A stretch of 64,000 bases of DNA, taken from contig JADKEB010000014.1 of NCBI GenBank assembly GCA_016718205.1, forward strand, positions 24,864 to 88,863, in the 5' to 3' direction. Origin of the DNA: Saprospiraceae bacterium. GTDB taxonomy: Bacteria > Bacteroidota > Bacteroidia > Chitinophagales > Saprospiraceae. Made by a program: the position numbers and the translations under genes. Under the pieces are notes generated by a model, which made no database searches, was not told where the DNA came from, and saw nothing but the letters and a program-made list of their open reading frames with translations. This document shows, in pieces, positions 1-9,670 of the stretch (the first letter of the stretch is position 1; every line of letters starts with the position of its first letter).

Positions 1-2
1 AG

Positions 3-1793
3 AATAGTATCGTCAACGGCAGATACCGAGGTAAGTATACATACGACATTGCAGAAATGGATTATCCAGGCGGAACCATTAAAATATACGATTTCTTCAA
101 TGGTGCAGACAATATTAATCCTGTCTTTGACCATCAGGACAACTTCTATTTTGTAAGTGACCGGGATGGCATGCGCAATCTGTACAAATATGACAGATCA
201 GGAGCTAAAGTATATCAAATGACGGATCTTCTGACAGGAATCAGTGGTATCAGTGGTATATCACCAGCCATCACAGCCAGTTCAAAAAAGGACAGGGTAC
301 TTTATACTCACTATTTTGATAGCAAATACACGATATATGAATCATCATCTGATGAACTGTTGAATAAAGAAATAACTGATACCCGCACTATAGATCAAAC
401 ATTGGGAATGCTCCCGGTCTCAGGGGTACAAAGCAAAGACATCGTAGATAATAGCTTTTCTAAGGCTGACAATGATCTTAAAAAAATCAATCCAAGCACT
501 AAAAACGTAGCTTATAGTCCAAATTTCAAATTGGATTATATCGGTGGTGGTGCTGGTATCGGTACCGGCGTCAATAACAATAATTTCAGGAATGCTACCG
601 GCCTTCAGGGAGGTATTGATATGTTGTTCGGAGATTTGTTGGGCAATCAACAACTGTACTCACAAGTCGCCCTGAATGGCGAAATTCTGGATATGGGTGG
701 TATCGTCAGTTATATCAACAGAAAAAATCAATTGGCTTGGGGCGTAGGATTAAGCCATGTCCCTCTCAGAACGGGATATCAGGATTATTCACAATCCAGC
801 ATAGATGATGGCAGGGGCAATACATTTCCCGCTCTTAAAGCAACCACCAACCTGATTAGAATTTTCGATCAGGGATTAAATGTTTTTGCCCATTATCCTT
901 TTTCGACGACCTTACGTCTCGAAGGTGGTGTTGCCGGTACATATCGAAGCTTCAGATGGGATGAATACAATGATTATTATATCGGCGACCAATTCAGGGG
1001 ATATCAGTTGGCAGCTTCTGACCGAATGCGCATACCTACAGAAGATGCATTGATCCTGGACCAATTTTATACCATTAGAAAAGGAACAGGAGGAAATGCC
1101 AATGTAGCTTTTGTAGGCGATAATTCCTATTTTGGACTTACGGCACCCCTTGCAGGACATAGGTTCAGGGCCAGTGTTGAGCAGTATTTTGGAAATGACA
1201 ACTATACCGGATTACTCCTTGACGGCCGTAAGTACTTTTGGATGAAACCGATCAGCATAGCTGTCAGGAGCACTAATTATCTAAGATGGGAGAAAGTCAC
1301 CAATAGTGTATATCCGCTGTTTCTTGGCAATATGGGTTTTGTAAGGGGTTTGGGCTCTATACTCAATAATGATATAGAATCTCTTGGCCTTACATTCAGT
1401 CAATTAGTAGGCTCAAAGATGGCTTTGGGTAGTGTTGAAGTGAGATTACCATTTACCGGTCCGAAAAGGCTAGCATTGATTCCTTCATCCTTTTTGTTAA
1501 CTGATCTGAACGTCTTTGTTGATGGTGGTGTGGTATTTGATAGCTTTAATGACTTTTCAGAAGGAAAACCGTACGATTTTATATCCAGAGATGAAAATGG
1601 CAACATCATCCTTGACCCGTCAGGAAGACCATTCTACGTAACCCGAACAGCCAAACCTACATTTATTACTACTGTTGGTGCTTCATTGCGAATCAATCTT
1701 TTCGGGGCTTTGATTATTGAACCATATTATGCTATGCCATTACTGCAGGGGTCCAGATTTAGATTTGGTATAAACCTTATACCGGGATGGTAA
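3..1793 (+). CDS. TolB-like propeller / outer-membrane beta-barrel protein (5' truncated)
   Basis: The reading frame is open from the first bases of the window, so the true start lies upstream and the ATG at 57 is probably internal. The first ~110 visible residues carry propeller-blade features such as a FYFVSDRDGMRNLYKYD stretch, as in TolB/DPP-IV N-terminal repeats. The remainder (from about residue 150) is rich in glycine and alternating aromatics and ends in RFRFGINLIPGW, typical of an outer-membrane barrel of the surface-antigen (D15-like) kind. This propeller-plus-barrel arrangement is common in Bacteroidota and is usually annotated as a translocation or basic secretory protein. The exact role is unknown. 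A TPR gene follows 55 bp downstream and may be co-transcribed. Confidence 0.75.
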   Translation, partial: NSIVNGRYRGKYTYDIAEMDYPGGTIKIYDFFNGADNINPVFDHQDNFYFVSDRDGMRNLYKYDRSGAKVYQMTDLLTGISGISGISPAITASSKKDRVLYTHYFDSKYTIYESSSDELLNKEITDTRTIDQTLGMLPVSGVQSKDIVDNSFSKADNDLKKINPSTKNVAYSPNFKLDYIGGGAGIGTGVNNNNFRNATGLQGGIDMLFGDLLGNQQLYSQVALNGEILDMGGIVSYINRKNQLAWGVGLSHVPLRTGYQDYSQSSIDDGRGNTFPALKATTNLIRIFDQGLNVFAHYPFSTTLRLEGGVAGTYRSFRWDEYNDYYIGDQFRGYQLAASDRMRIPTEDALILDQFYTIRKGTGGNANVAFVGDNSYFGLTAPLAGHRFRASVEQYFGNDNYTGLLLDGRKYFWMKPISIAVRSTNYLRWEKVTNSVYPLFLGNMGFVRGLGSILNNDIESLGLTFSQLVGSKMALGSVEVRLPFTGPKRLALIPSSFLLTDLNVFVDGGVVFDSFNDFSEGKPYDFISRDENGNIILDPSGRPFYVTRTAKPTFITTVGASLRINLFGALIIEPYYAMPLLQGSRFRFGINLIPGW

Positions 1794-1848
1794 TAAACTT
1801 TGGTATCAGATTTGTGTTATATACATCTATAGGACGACAAAATAAGAA

Positions 1849-3660
1849 ATGACAAATATACTTAAGATACTATTTTTAGTTTTTATATCATTTTTTTATA
1901 TCAATGAAGGTTTTGCTCAACAAAAGTACAGACTGGCAGTAGAATATTATAACTCCGGTGAATATGAAAAAGCGGCTCAGATATACGAGTCATTGTACAA
2001 AGAAAACCCAAAAAATAAGTCCTATTTCAATTGGTATATTCAGTGTCTTATCGATCTACGGTCGTACGAAAAAGCAACACAGATCATTCAAAACGAAATA
2101 AAAAGCACTCCTTCTGATGTTTCGTTGTTTGTTGCATATGGCAATCTTCTCGAAAGGCAAGGACAGCATGAAAAAGCAAAAACAGAATATCGCAAAGCCA
2201 TCGACAAACTTGATCCTGATCCCGGAAATATTACAAATTTGGCATCATCTTTTACCAACCTTGCAAAGTATGACCTTGCAATAGAAACATATCTGAAAGG
2301 TGAAAAAATCTCCAATGTGCAAAACCTGTACGTCTACAATCTGGCAGACCTTTACCGAAGACAAGGTGATGTAAAAAACATGATCAAGTACTACCTTATT
2401 ACAGCTGAAAAAGAACCCTCCAGCAACAATATTCAGACGAGTCTGCAGAGATTTTTGTCAGTGGCTGATTATGAAGAATTGCAAAAACAACTATACCAAA
2501 AAATTCAGGAAAAAGCGACTATACCTCACTATGGAGAGCTGCTTCAGTGGACTTTTACCCAAAAAAAAGAATACGATAAAGCACTGAGGCAAGCAAGAGC
2601 TTTAGACAGACAGTTTGAAGAAAATGGCAATCGAGTGTTTAATCTGGCTGATGTGGCCTTCAAAGATAAAGATTACAATACCGCTATCGAAGCATACCAA
2701 TATGTTGTAAACACACATGGCAGGAATACCAGCTACTACCTTGACTCAAAACGTGGATTGTTAAATAGTAAAAAGGCGAAGGTGACCGAATCTTTTAATT
2801 ACACAAAGGAAGATCTGTTGGCCCTGAAGGCTGAATACAACTCGTTTCTCGAAGAAATGGGAAGAAACACCCAGACAGCACCACTCATGCAGGAGTTTGC
2901 AGAATTTGAAGCCCTTTATGTCAATGAGCTTGATACTGCCATCATGATTCTGGAAGAAATGAAGGAATTCGGGGGCTTGTCGCCTGAAGCCATAGCACGG
3001 GCTAAACTGTCTTTGGGTGATTATTATCTGATGAGTGGCGACAGATGGGAAGCAAGTCTGCTGTTCAGTCAGGTAGACAAAGACTTTAAAGAAGGCCAGG
3101 TGGGAGAAAATGCAAGATATAGAAATGCCAAACTATCATACTATGCCGGAGATTTTGAATGGGCTCAGGAACAGTTTAAAATCCTGAAAGGTGCCACATC
3201 CAAACTCATATCCAATGATGCCATCGATATGTCCGTTTTTATCTTAGACAATCTGGGGATGGATACTACTGAAGTCACTCTGCAGATGTTCGCCCAAGCT
3301 GATCTTTTGGCTTTTCAGAACAAATATACAGAAGCTCTGCAAAAACTTGATTCTATCATCATCATTTTTCCGGAACACAGCCTGGAAGATGATATCCTTT
3401 ATACCAAAGCACAGATCTTCAGAAAGTTGCGAAAAACTGACGATATGATCACGATGTATCAAACCATTATTGACAAATTTCCAGATGATATCAGAGCTGA
3501 CAATGCATTATTTGAGCTTGCTGAAATATATGAAACAAAACTGAAAGATCCTGAAAAGGCAAAACCACTTTATGAAAAAATTTTTGTGCACTATAGTGGC
3601 AGCACATTTGCCGCAGAAGCACGTCAAAGATTCAGGATATTGAGAGGTGATGAGCTTTGA
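1849..3660 (+). CDS. Exported tetratricopeptide-repeat protein
   Basis: 603 residues. The N-terminus (about 1-23, ending GFAQ) is a signal peptide of the Bacteroidota type. TPR motifs run through most of the chain, for example AVEYYNSGEYEKAAQIYESL near residue 30 and a C-terminal pair near 530-590 (ALFELAEIYETKLKDPEKA). The middle resembles periplasmic TPR scaffolds of the YbgF/BamD kind. It probably acts as a protein-protein scaffold in the periplasm or outer membrane. The partner is not evident, but the preceding barrel gene is a candidate because of the short spacing and shared strand. No catalytic motif was found. Confidence 0.8.
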   Translation: MTNILKILFLVFISFFYINEGFAQQKYRLAVEYYNSGEYEKAAQIYESLYKENPKNKSYFNWYIQCLIDLRSYEKATQIIQNEIKSTPSDVSLFVAYGNLLERQGQHEKAKTEYRKAIDKLDPDPGNITNLASSFTNLAKYDLAIETYLKGEKISNVQNLYVYNLADLYRRQGDVKNMIKYYLITAEKEPSSNNIQTSLQRFLSVADYEELQKQLYQKIQEKATIPHYGELLQWTFTQKKEYDKALRQARALDRQFEENGNRVFNLADVAFKDKDYNTAIEAYQYVVNTHGRNTSYYLDSKRGLLNSKKAKVTESFNYTKEDLLALKAEYNSFLEEMGRNTQTAPLMQEFAEFEALYVNELDTAIMILEEMKEFGGLSPEAIARAKLSLGDYYLMSGDRWEASLLFSQVDKDFKEGQVGENARYRNAKLSYYAGDFEWAQEQFKILKGATSKLISNDAIDMSVFILDNLGMDTTEVTLQMFAQADLLAFQNKYTEALQKLDSIIIIFPEHSLEDDILYTKAQIFRKLRKTDDMITMYQTIIDKFPDDIRADNALFELAEIYETKLKDPEKAKPLYEKIFVHYSGSTFAAEARQRFRILRGDEL

Positions 3661-3703
3661 GAAGGCTAAACTTGAATAAAAAATCACCATAGTACCTTCT
3701 AAA

Positions 3704-4030
3704 GTGAAAATACTGTACAATATCACCATAAAAATAGAGTCAGCCAGTCAGCCGGAATGGTTGGAGTGGATGAAAAATGTTCATATACCTGATGTTATGT
3801 CTACGGGATGTTTTGAGTCATTCAGGCTGACGCGGATTTTGGGAGATGATGATGAGCATGGTATCGGATACGCGGTCCAATATATAGCATCAGATATGCA
3901 TGCCTTTGAAAATTATCAGCAACTTTATGCAAGTGACCTACAGAAAGCACATGCCCAAAGATACCATAATAAATACGTCGCTTTCAAAACCCTGATGCAG
4001 ATCGAAGCTGAAAACTACGTTTTTGGCTGA
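3704..4030 (+). CDS. DUF4286 family protein
   Basis: A 108-residue protein that begins with GTG at 3704; no ATG lies close by in frame. The N-terminal MKILYNITIKI and the central W-x-x-W-M-x-x-x-H-I-P-D-V-M segment match the DUF4286 family, small ferredoxin-like-fold proteins of unknown function that are widespread in Bacteroidota. It starts 43 bp after the TPR gene. Its 3' end overlaps by 16 bp the 3' end of the convergent histidine-kinase gene, so there is no room for a classical terminator between them. Function is unknown. Confidence 0.7.
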   Translation: MKILYNITIKIESASQPEWLEWMKNVHIPDVMSTGCFESFRLTRILGDDDEHGIGYAVQYIASDMHAFENYQQLYASDLQKAHAQRYHNKYVAFKTLMQIEAENYVFG

Positions 4031-5193
4031 TGAAAGGCCACAGTCAGTGGTAAAACGATACAAAAAGTAGTTTCTTCGTTGGGTTTTGATGACTTAACAA
4101 AAATCTTTCCCTTGTGATATTCTTCAACAATTCTTTTAGCAAGTGAAAGCCCTAATCCCCAGCCGCGCTTTTTTGTAGAATAGCCTGGGTTAAATATGGA
4201 TTTAAATTTTCCTGAGGGTATTCCATGTCCCGTATCACTCAATTCAATATATACATAGTTGTTTTGCTTATAGATCTGGCACCATATGCGGCCTTTGCCA
4301 TCCATGGCATCCAGGGAGTTTCTTACAAGGTTTTCTATCACCCATGCAAAAAGATGTTTATTGACCATCGCAAAAATGTCGCTTTCAGGACGAAAAAACT
4401 CAAACACAACTTTCCTGGGTGACCTTCTCTGCAAATATTCCTTTACTTCCACGAGTTCATCATAAATATTGGTTTCCTGAAGTACGGGCTCTGAGCCAAT
4501 CTTTGAAAATCTGTCAGCTACAAGTTCAAGCCTTTCTACATCTTTATTGAGTTCATTGACCACATCAAGTTGGCCCGGATCATCTTTGAAGTGGTCACGA
4601 AGGTACTCAATCCATCCGATGATGGCACTGATGGGTGTGCCGAGTTGATGTGCTGTCTCCTTGGCCATGCCAGCCCATACCCTATTCTGCTCAGCTCTCC
4701 TCGACGAACTGAATAAAATATATCCCAAAGCGATGTATAAACTTACCAACAGACCTTGAACAAATGGAAATAGTCTTATATAGTCCAGCAACTGTGAATT
4801 GAAATAATAAATATATTTTGCATAACCACCAGTACCAACTAATGGTTCGCGTCCTGACTTTAGAAACTCATCTCTCCGCTTGTTTAGAAACTTTTGATCA
4901 TTGTTGTCATCTTCACTAAAATTAATACCCACCAGCAATCCGGTTTCGTCTTCCACAATCACGGGCAGTGGAAAAGAAATTTGTACTTCGGTCGCAAATG
5001 TGACATCACATAATGTATCAGGTTTATTTATTTCATCTATCGCTTTGATATAGATACTGACATTTTTTTCTTCATTTTCCTTCAATTTTGTTGCTAAAAA
5101 ATTGGAATAGAGGATTGTGGTCACCAGAATACCGGCACCCAGAATCATTAAAATAATTTTCCAATAATTTGTCTTATTGAATAATGTCATCAA
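4015..5193 (-). CDS. Sensor histidine kinase
   Basis: 392 residues. A first membrane segment spans about residues 12-33, an extracytoplasmic loop about 35-138, and a second membrane segment about 143-162. The phospho-acceptor H-box is MAKETAHQLGTPISA with His182. The ATPase domain shows an N-box (ENLVRNSLDAMDGKG), a G1 box (DTGHGIP) and a GWGLGLSLAKRIV G2 box. It would autophosphorylate on His182 in response to an envelope signal. No response regulator lies beside it, so it is an orphan kinase. The loop carries no recognised sensor domain. It is convergent with the DUF4286 gene. Confidence 0.88.
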   Translation of the reverse strand: MMTLFNKTNYWKIILMILGAGILVTTILYSNFLATKLKENEEKNVSIYIKAIDEINKPDTLCDVTFATEVQISFPLPVIVEDETGLLVGINFSEDDNNDQKFLNKRRDEFLKSGREPLVGTGGYAKYIYYFNSQLLDYIRLFPFVQGLLVSLYIALGYILFSSSRRAEQNRVWAGMAKETAHQLGTPISAIIGWIEYLRDHFKDDPGQLDVVNELNKDVERLELVADRFSKIGSEPVLQETNIYDELVEVKEYLQRRSPRKVVFEFFRPESDIFAMVNKHLFAWVIENLVRNSLDAMDGKGRIWCQIYKQNNYVYIELSDTGHGIPSGKFKSIFNPGYSTKKRGWGLGLSLAKRIVEEYHKGKIFVKSSKPNEETTFCIVLPLTVAFHQPKT

Positions 5194-5365
5194 TATTAAA
5201 CGTAAAAACTCCTTAACTTTGTATTATTACTGTATTTACAAAGCAAAAATGCAGCCAAAAAGCGAATAACACAAATCTTCAGTACTTTCAATCCAGATAG
5301 CATCTTATAATGAATCTTTGCAAGTTACTTTGATGATATTGAAACTGAAATATTTTGGGTGTATC

Positions 5366-5436
5366 GTAAAATTCCACTTTTATAAAAATTGCTTTTGTTT
5401 TACCCCATCCCTATAGGGAGACAAATGGAATTTTAT
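5366..5436. repeat. Inverted repeat enclosing a perfect 12-bp palindrome
   Basis: Arms TAAAATTCCA (from 5367) and its complement (TGGAATTTTA, ending 5435) flank TCCCTATAGGGA at 5408-5419. It lies between the fic gene and the histidine kinase, both on the minus strand, in the 292-bp gap 5194-5485. It could be the fic transcription terminator or a dispersed palindromic element. There is no long T-run, so the terminator reading is weak. Nothing else recognisable was seen in the gap. Confidence 0.45.
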
Positions 5437-5485
5437 AACAATTGGATGAAAAAAATGGATATACTCAATATTTTTGTTCCATATT

Positions 5486-6277
5486 TTATTCTTCCCCTGC
5501 AGATAATGATTGGGGCAACATCAGTAAAAAAGGCATTGATTTAGAATAATCCAGTTGTTCATATTCAAAACCCAATAATCGAATATTCTTGTAATACATT
5601 TGATGGTTGTTATAATATTTTTTTTCTGATTGAATAAGCCAGGCTTTTTCACCAAGTTTTTCTGCAAGAAACCATTTTTCAATTAACCTTGAAGTTCTGC
5701 CGTTTCCATCATCGAATGGATGGATTTTTACAAATACCAAATGTAGTAATGAAGCATAATAAAATATCTCCTGAACATTTAAATCAGCATTAAGAAGATT
5801 TTCCAAATCAGCATAGAACTTGTTTAGTTCTGTATCAACCTTAAATGGGGAAACTGCTGCATATTCAATTCTTCCATCACCGGTAATCACAAACATATTA
5901 CTTGTTCTCACTTTTCCTTGTTTTTTTTCAGGTAAAATATGAGTTGTAATTATTCTATGTGCTTCCTCAATGTTTTTTTTAGAACAAGTATGGAATTTTG
6001 CAAATTGATAAGCATCGTATAAGTCATCTATTTTTCTGGTGTAGTCAGGCAGAAACTTAATTCCAAAACGCTTATGCTTTATATAGCTGTCCAACTCAAT
6101 GGGTTCGCCTTCAATTTTGGACGAAAACACTGCTGATACCGATGTATAAAAACTAAACGTACTGATACTTAGTTCACTATCCTGAAGTAATTCGTAATGC
6201 TTCAAAAAAGTTGTTTCTACTTCTTTACAATAATCGTTAAATAGTACATCGTTTAAAATTTTGAACTTCTTTGTCAT
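5486..6277 (-). CDS. Fic-domain AMP-transferase with N-terminal inhibitory helix
   Basis: 263 residues. The active-site loop HPFDDGNGRTSR (His186 to Arg197) is a full H-x-F-x-D-G-N-G-R-x-x-R Fic motif, so nucleotidyl transfer, usually AMPylation of a hydroxyl side chain, should be possible. Near the N-terminus, Ser52-Ser-Lys-Ile-Glu56-Gly matches the S/T-x-x-x-E-G/N inhibitory helix of class II Fic proteins, in which the Glu blocks ATP positioning. The protein is therefore likely self-inhibited. No separate antitoxin gene is adjacent. The target is unknown. Confidence 0.85.
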   Translation of the reverse strand: MTKKFKILNDVLFNDYCKEVETTFLKHYELLQDSELSISTFSFYTSVSAVFSSKIEGEPIELDSYIKHKRFGIKFLPDYTRKIDDLYDAYQFAKFHTCSKKNIEEAHRIITTHILPEKKQGKVRTSNMFVITGDGRIEYAAVSPFKVDTELNKFYADLENLLNADLNVQEIFYYASLLHLVFVKIHPFDDGNGRTSRLIEKWFLAEKLGEKAWLIQSEKKYYNNHQMYYKNIRLLGFEYEQLDYSKSMPFLLMLPQSLSAGEE

Positions 6278-6423
6278 TATTTAAGAGTATGATTAAAATT
6301 TATCCATAAGCCATAAAATATTTTATTTTAAATATAACTAAATTCATTAAATTTTTCTCCCGTCTGACCAGGGGTCGGCAGATCTTATTCGTTGTTTGTG
6401 CTGTTTGCAAGTCTGGAAAAATA

Positions 6424-7437
6424 CTAAAATAAGCTGAATGATGTTCCAATCATCCAGGTATTCATATCATGTGTCGAACTATCTTTAAATAGTTTTGACA
6501 TATTATATCTGAATATCAGGTCAAATCCTGATACATCCACTGCAAAATGAGTACCATACACCCAATTATTGAAATTATAGGCTGATCTCCGGTGTTCATG
6601 GATGATTTCCTTGTTTTCTTTGAGAGATATTTTTTGTGATGAATACAACCTGTATCCGATATATCCACCGGCATCCAATTTTATTTTTTTGCTCAGTACG
6701 ATGGTCAATGACAGTGGAATATTGACATGTCCGGTATTAAAGACGGGGTGATCTTTCACTTCAGGTATGGCAATAAACTCTGGTTTGTTCTGACTATTTG
6801 TTACCAAACGAAGATCATTTTCAATTTTGTAGGTGTTTTTTAAATAGCCAATTCCATAATTTAAGGCCAATTTTGATTCTTTACCACCTAATCTTGCTTT
6901 TCTCACCAAGGCCACATCCCAATACCAAGACCCACCTGTACTTATCTCAGGCGAAAGGATACCCTGAGCAGGGTTTTTAGATTTTATCAGAGAATTGATG
7001 CCAAACTGAAACTTTATACTTGTGTTAAATTTATTTTTAAAAGGCAGCATTTTTGAAAGTGTGGAACCACCGCTTTCTTTTTCATAATCTTCAAATTTGG
7101 GGGTTGGATTCATTTCAGTATTAGTATTTTCTTCATTGGGGACTTCAGGGCCTTTTTCCGGCGACTCTTGATTAGTATCATTAGACTGGTCCATGACCTC
7201 CGGAACTACTATCTTATTCACCTCATCTTCCAAAGATAAAGTAATCTCATCCATCTGATCAAGTAGTTGGACTATGTTTATCGAATCAGCATAATATCTC
7301 ATTGATTGAGAGTACTCTTTAATCACAGAAAGATAGTATTTCATATTGTCCAGTTTGACCTGTGTATCACTCTGACTGTAAGCGAATGTTGACATGCATA
7401 AAAATGCAACTAATAAAATGTTTGATTTCTGACTCAT
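6424..7437 (-). CDS. Exported protein with C-terminal outer-membrane beta-barrel-like domain
   Basis: 337 residues. A signal peptide covers about 1-21 (TFAYSQ end). Residues 25-80 look helical (possible coiled coil), followed by a low-complexity acidic linker rich in Asn, Glu and Pro (about 80-125). The second half (about 130-337) alternates aromatic and polar residues like a small PorT/OmpA-type barrel and ends in a hydrophobic-aromatic tail (MIGTSFSLF). Function is not recognised. It is monocistronic on the minus strand. Confidence 0.55.
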   Translation of the reverse strand: MSQKSNILLVAFLCMSTFAYSQSDTQVKLDNMKYYLSVIKEYSQSMRYYADSINIVQLLDQMDEITLSLEDEVNKIVVPEVMDQSNDTNQESPEKGPEVPNEENTNTEMNPTPKFEDYEKESGGSTLSKMLPFKNKFNTSIKFQFGINSLIKSKNPAQGILSPEISTGGSWYWDVALVRKARLGGKESKLALNYGIGYLKNTYKIENDLRLVTNSQNKPEFIAIPEVKDHPVFNTGHVNIPLSLTIVLSKKIKLDAGGYIGYRLYSSQKISLKENKEIIHEHRRSAYNFNNWVYGTHFAVDVSGFDLIFRYNMSKLFKDSSTHDMNTWMIGTSFSLF

Positions 7438-7691
7438 GGTAATAGGGTTTAATTTAAACTTAAAAATCTAAAATGATTGTTTGGAAAAACTAATTTGATT
7501 TGGTACTCTTATGACTTCACCACATGAAACTGTGTCAAAATTAGGCTTTTTTTGGAAAATATTGGTGATTTAGTCCATTTATATTTTCGTTTGCCCTAAG
7601 CTGTTGCAAGCTGTGTGAATTTTGAGAAATATATGCATTTCGGTTTTGCTCATACATCATTTCAAGGCATATTTGCCATCTTATGATCTTA

Positions 7692-7876
7692 GAGTATGTT
7701 TAAATTTTTATTGCCTTAAAATCAATGTATTATGAACCTGACTTCAAAATAATCGCCTTATTTAGTTCACCTGCCCGCCTATTAAAATAGTTGTCGGCAA
7801 GCTAATTGCGTTGATTATTTTATCGCCAGAACCATAATCTCTTTATTTACAACTAAGAAAAATTTTAAACATACTC
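7692..7876. mobile_element. MITE-like element, 185 bp
   Basis: Terminal inverted repeats begin GAGTATGTTTAAA on the left and the exact 13-bp complement ends the right side; similarity continues through the following A/T-rich ~8 bp. The element is flanked by a 3-bp TTA on both sides (7689-7691 and 7877-7879), a probable target-site duplication. It has no coding capacity. A 3-bp TNA duplication would suit mobilisation by an IS5-group transposase, but that is an inference. It sits in the 691-bp non-coding gap 7438-8128. The rest of that gap is AT-rich, with one 13-bp direct repeat (GATGCCAGATAAA twice near 7920-7945). Confidence 0.7.
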
Positions 7877-8128
7877 TTAAATGGAAGTTTGCCTTCTTTT
7901 CTGAGTAGTCCTTAAAACGAGATGCCAGATAAAGATGCCAGATAAAAAAATCATTAATTCAATGATGTGAGTTTTGAATAAATGAAGTTATTATTATCTT
8001 TGTTTGCTCCTATTTTGGATATATATATCGGAAGTAATTTGTGTCTTCAGAATGTATAATCATACAAAAATAACATAGGAATACAATAATGCTAAGAGCA
8101 TATCTTCGTACAATAAAATATCCATCAA

Positions 8129-8422
8129 ATGAATGATCAAGACAAAAAATTTAAAGAGATTTGGGAAAAAAGACAAGTTCAGGGACGTCTGAGATATGGA
8201 ATAGTCAATGGTTCTTTATTTGGTTTTATGGTATTTGTGATCATCAATCTGTTCAGTCTGAAGGAAAAGACATTTCAGGATGTTTATTTCACCTATCCGG
8301 CATTATCACAATTGCTTACTATGGTGCTCGCTGGTATCATTGGCTATAGTACGCTGAAATGGTGGATGAATCAGAATATTTATAAAAAGATTATAGATAG
8401 AGAGAAAAGCAATGAAAAGTAA
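8129..8422 (+). CDS. Small two-helix membrane protein
   Basis: 97 residues. Two hydrophobic segments, about residues 25-44 and 58-77, are separated by a short polar loop, with a charged N-terminus and a Lys/Glu-rich C-terminus. This predicts a small inner-membrane hairpin protein. No family was recognised. It ends 13 bp before the convergent sua5 gene. An overlapping reading in another frame (8161-8349) has poor composition and is not supported. Confidence 0.55.
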   Translation: MNDQDKKFKEIWEKRQVQGRLRYGIVNGSLFGFMVFVIINLFSLKEKTFQDVYFTYPALSQLLTMVLAGIIGYSTLKWWMNQNIYKKIIDREKSNEK

Positions 8423-8435
8423 ACTCCTGATGTCT

Positions 8436-9407
8436 CTAACTTTTTGATGCAGCCCTTCGCAGTCTGTCATTGATGGCAACTCCAAGATCTGTTTCGGGCA
8501 ATAATTCAGCATAAATTACATCCAGATCACAATGATCCAGATACCGCATACCGGCAAATAAGTTTCTCGCTGCATCCATATAGTTTCCCGATGGAGATAG
8601 CACCACCTGATGTTTTGTAGTGATATGGGGTAAAAAATTCCTTAATGTGATCACACCAGTCTTTTCAGGATTGGCTCCAATAATAAGTTTATTTAAATCT
8701 CCAAGGATAAGGGGTACTTTTGGTGCATAGTGACTTATCAGCATTCCCGGAGCTTCAGGATTGGAAGTAGATACTTCCCGTACATTGACTTTTCCTACAC
8801 AGTCTTCAATGTTTTCAACCGACAGCCCTCCTTTTCTAAGTATTTCTACGTCACCTTTTTCGTCCATACCTACGATCGTGCTTTCAACTCCTACTTCACA
8901 TGGACCACCGTCCAGTATATAGTACACTTTACTTCCCAACTGGTCAGCTACATGCTGTGCGGTAGTCGGGCTGATGTATCCAAAAGGATTGGCACTCGGT
9001 GCTGCGAGGGGAAAATCAAGTTTTGAAAGCAATTCTCTGGTAATAGGATGAGCCGGTATCCTTACAGCAACAAATGATGATCCGGATGTCACCAGATCGG
9101 GAATGATATCTTTTTTTTTCAACAGAAAAGTAATGGGACCCGGAGTAAATCTCTCAGCGAGTTTTCTCAATGGTTCCGGAACTGCCTCGACATATTCATG
9201 GACCCTGTCGAAATCATACAAATGAATGATCAATGGATCAAACGATGGTCTTTGTTTGATATGATAAATCCTTGCCACTGCTCGTGTATCAAGTGCATTG
9301 GCAGCCAAACCGTATACTGTCTCAGTAGGGATTGCTACCGCTTCTCCTTTTTTAAGTAATGAAGCGGCAATATCTAAATTATGTCCTATAAAAGCATTTT
9401 CATACAT
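8436..9407 (-). CDS. sua5: Threonylcarbamoyl-AMP synthase, Sua5 type
   Basis: 323 residues. The YrdC-like domain (about 1-205) starts with the hallmark GEAVAIPTETVYGLAANA and contains SANPFGYISPTTA and the nucleotide-binding GGPCEVGVESTIV segment. A C-terminal Sua5 domain (about 225-323) distinguishes the long Sua5 form from short TsaC/YrdC. It makes threonylcarbamoyl-AMP from Thr, bicarbonate and ATP for t6A37 tRNA modification in the cytosol. Length and motif order are normal. The start is directly followed by the family-typical N-terminus. Confidence 0.93.
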   Translation of the reverse strand: MYENAFIGHNLDIAASLLKKGEAVAIPTETVYGLAANALDTRAVARIYHIKQRPSFDPLIIHLYDFDRVHEYVEAVPEPLRKLAERFTPGPITFLLKKKDIIPDLVTSGSSFVAVRIPAHPITRELLSKLDFPLAAPSANPFGYISPTTAQHVADQLGSKVYYILDGGPCEVGVESTIVGMDEKGDVEILRKGGLSVENIEDCVGKVNVREVSTSNPEAPGMLISHYAPKVPLILGDLNKLIIGANPEKTGVITLRNFLPHITTKHQVVLSPSGNYMDAARNLFAGMRYLDHCDLDVIYAELLPETDLGVAINDRLRRAASKS

Positions 9408-9670
9408 GCCACAAAATTACATCAATTTTTACTATAAATGCTTAAATATTTCAATTTTAAATAATATGTTTTTAAAATCCATACTTGGTTTTAAATTGAA
9501 TGTCTGAAGAATGATGCAATTTCATCATCCTTTATAGATAATCACAAAAACGTAACTTCAAAAAAACCATTTCACAAATAAACTGTTAAAAACAAAAATA
9601 GGTTTCCCCAAATTTTTATCTGATTATTAGTTTTATTGACTTATCTTTACACATTAATTATTATCGTCAT

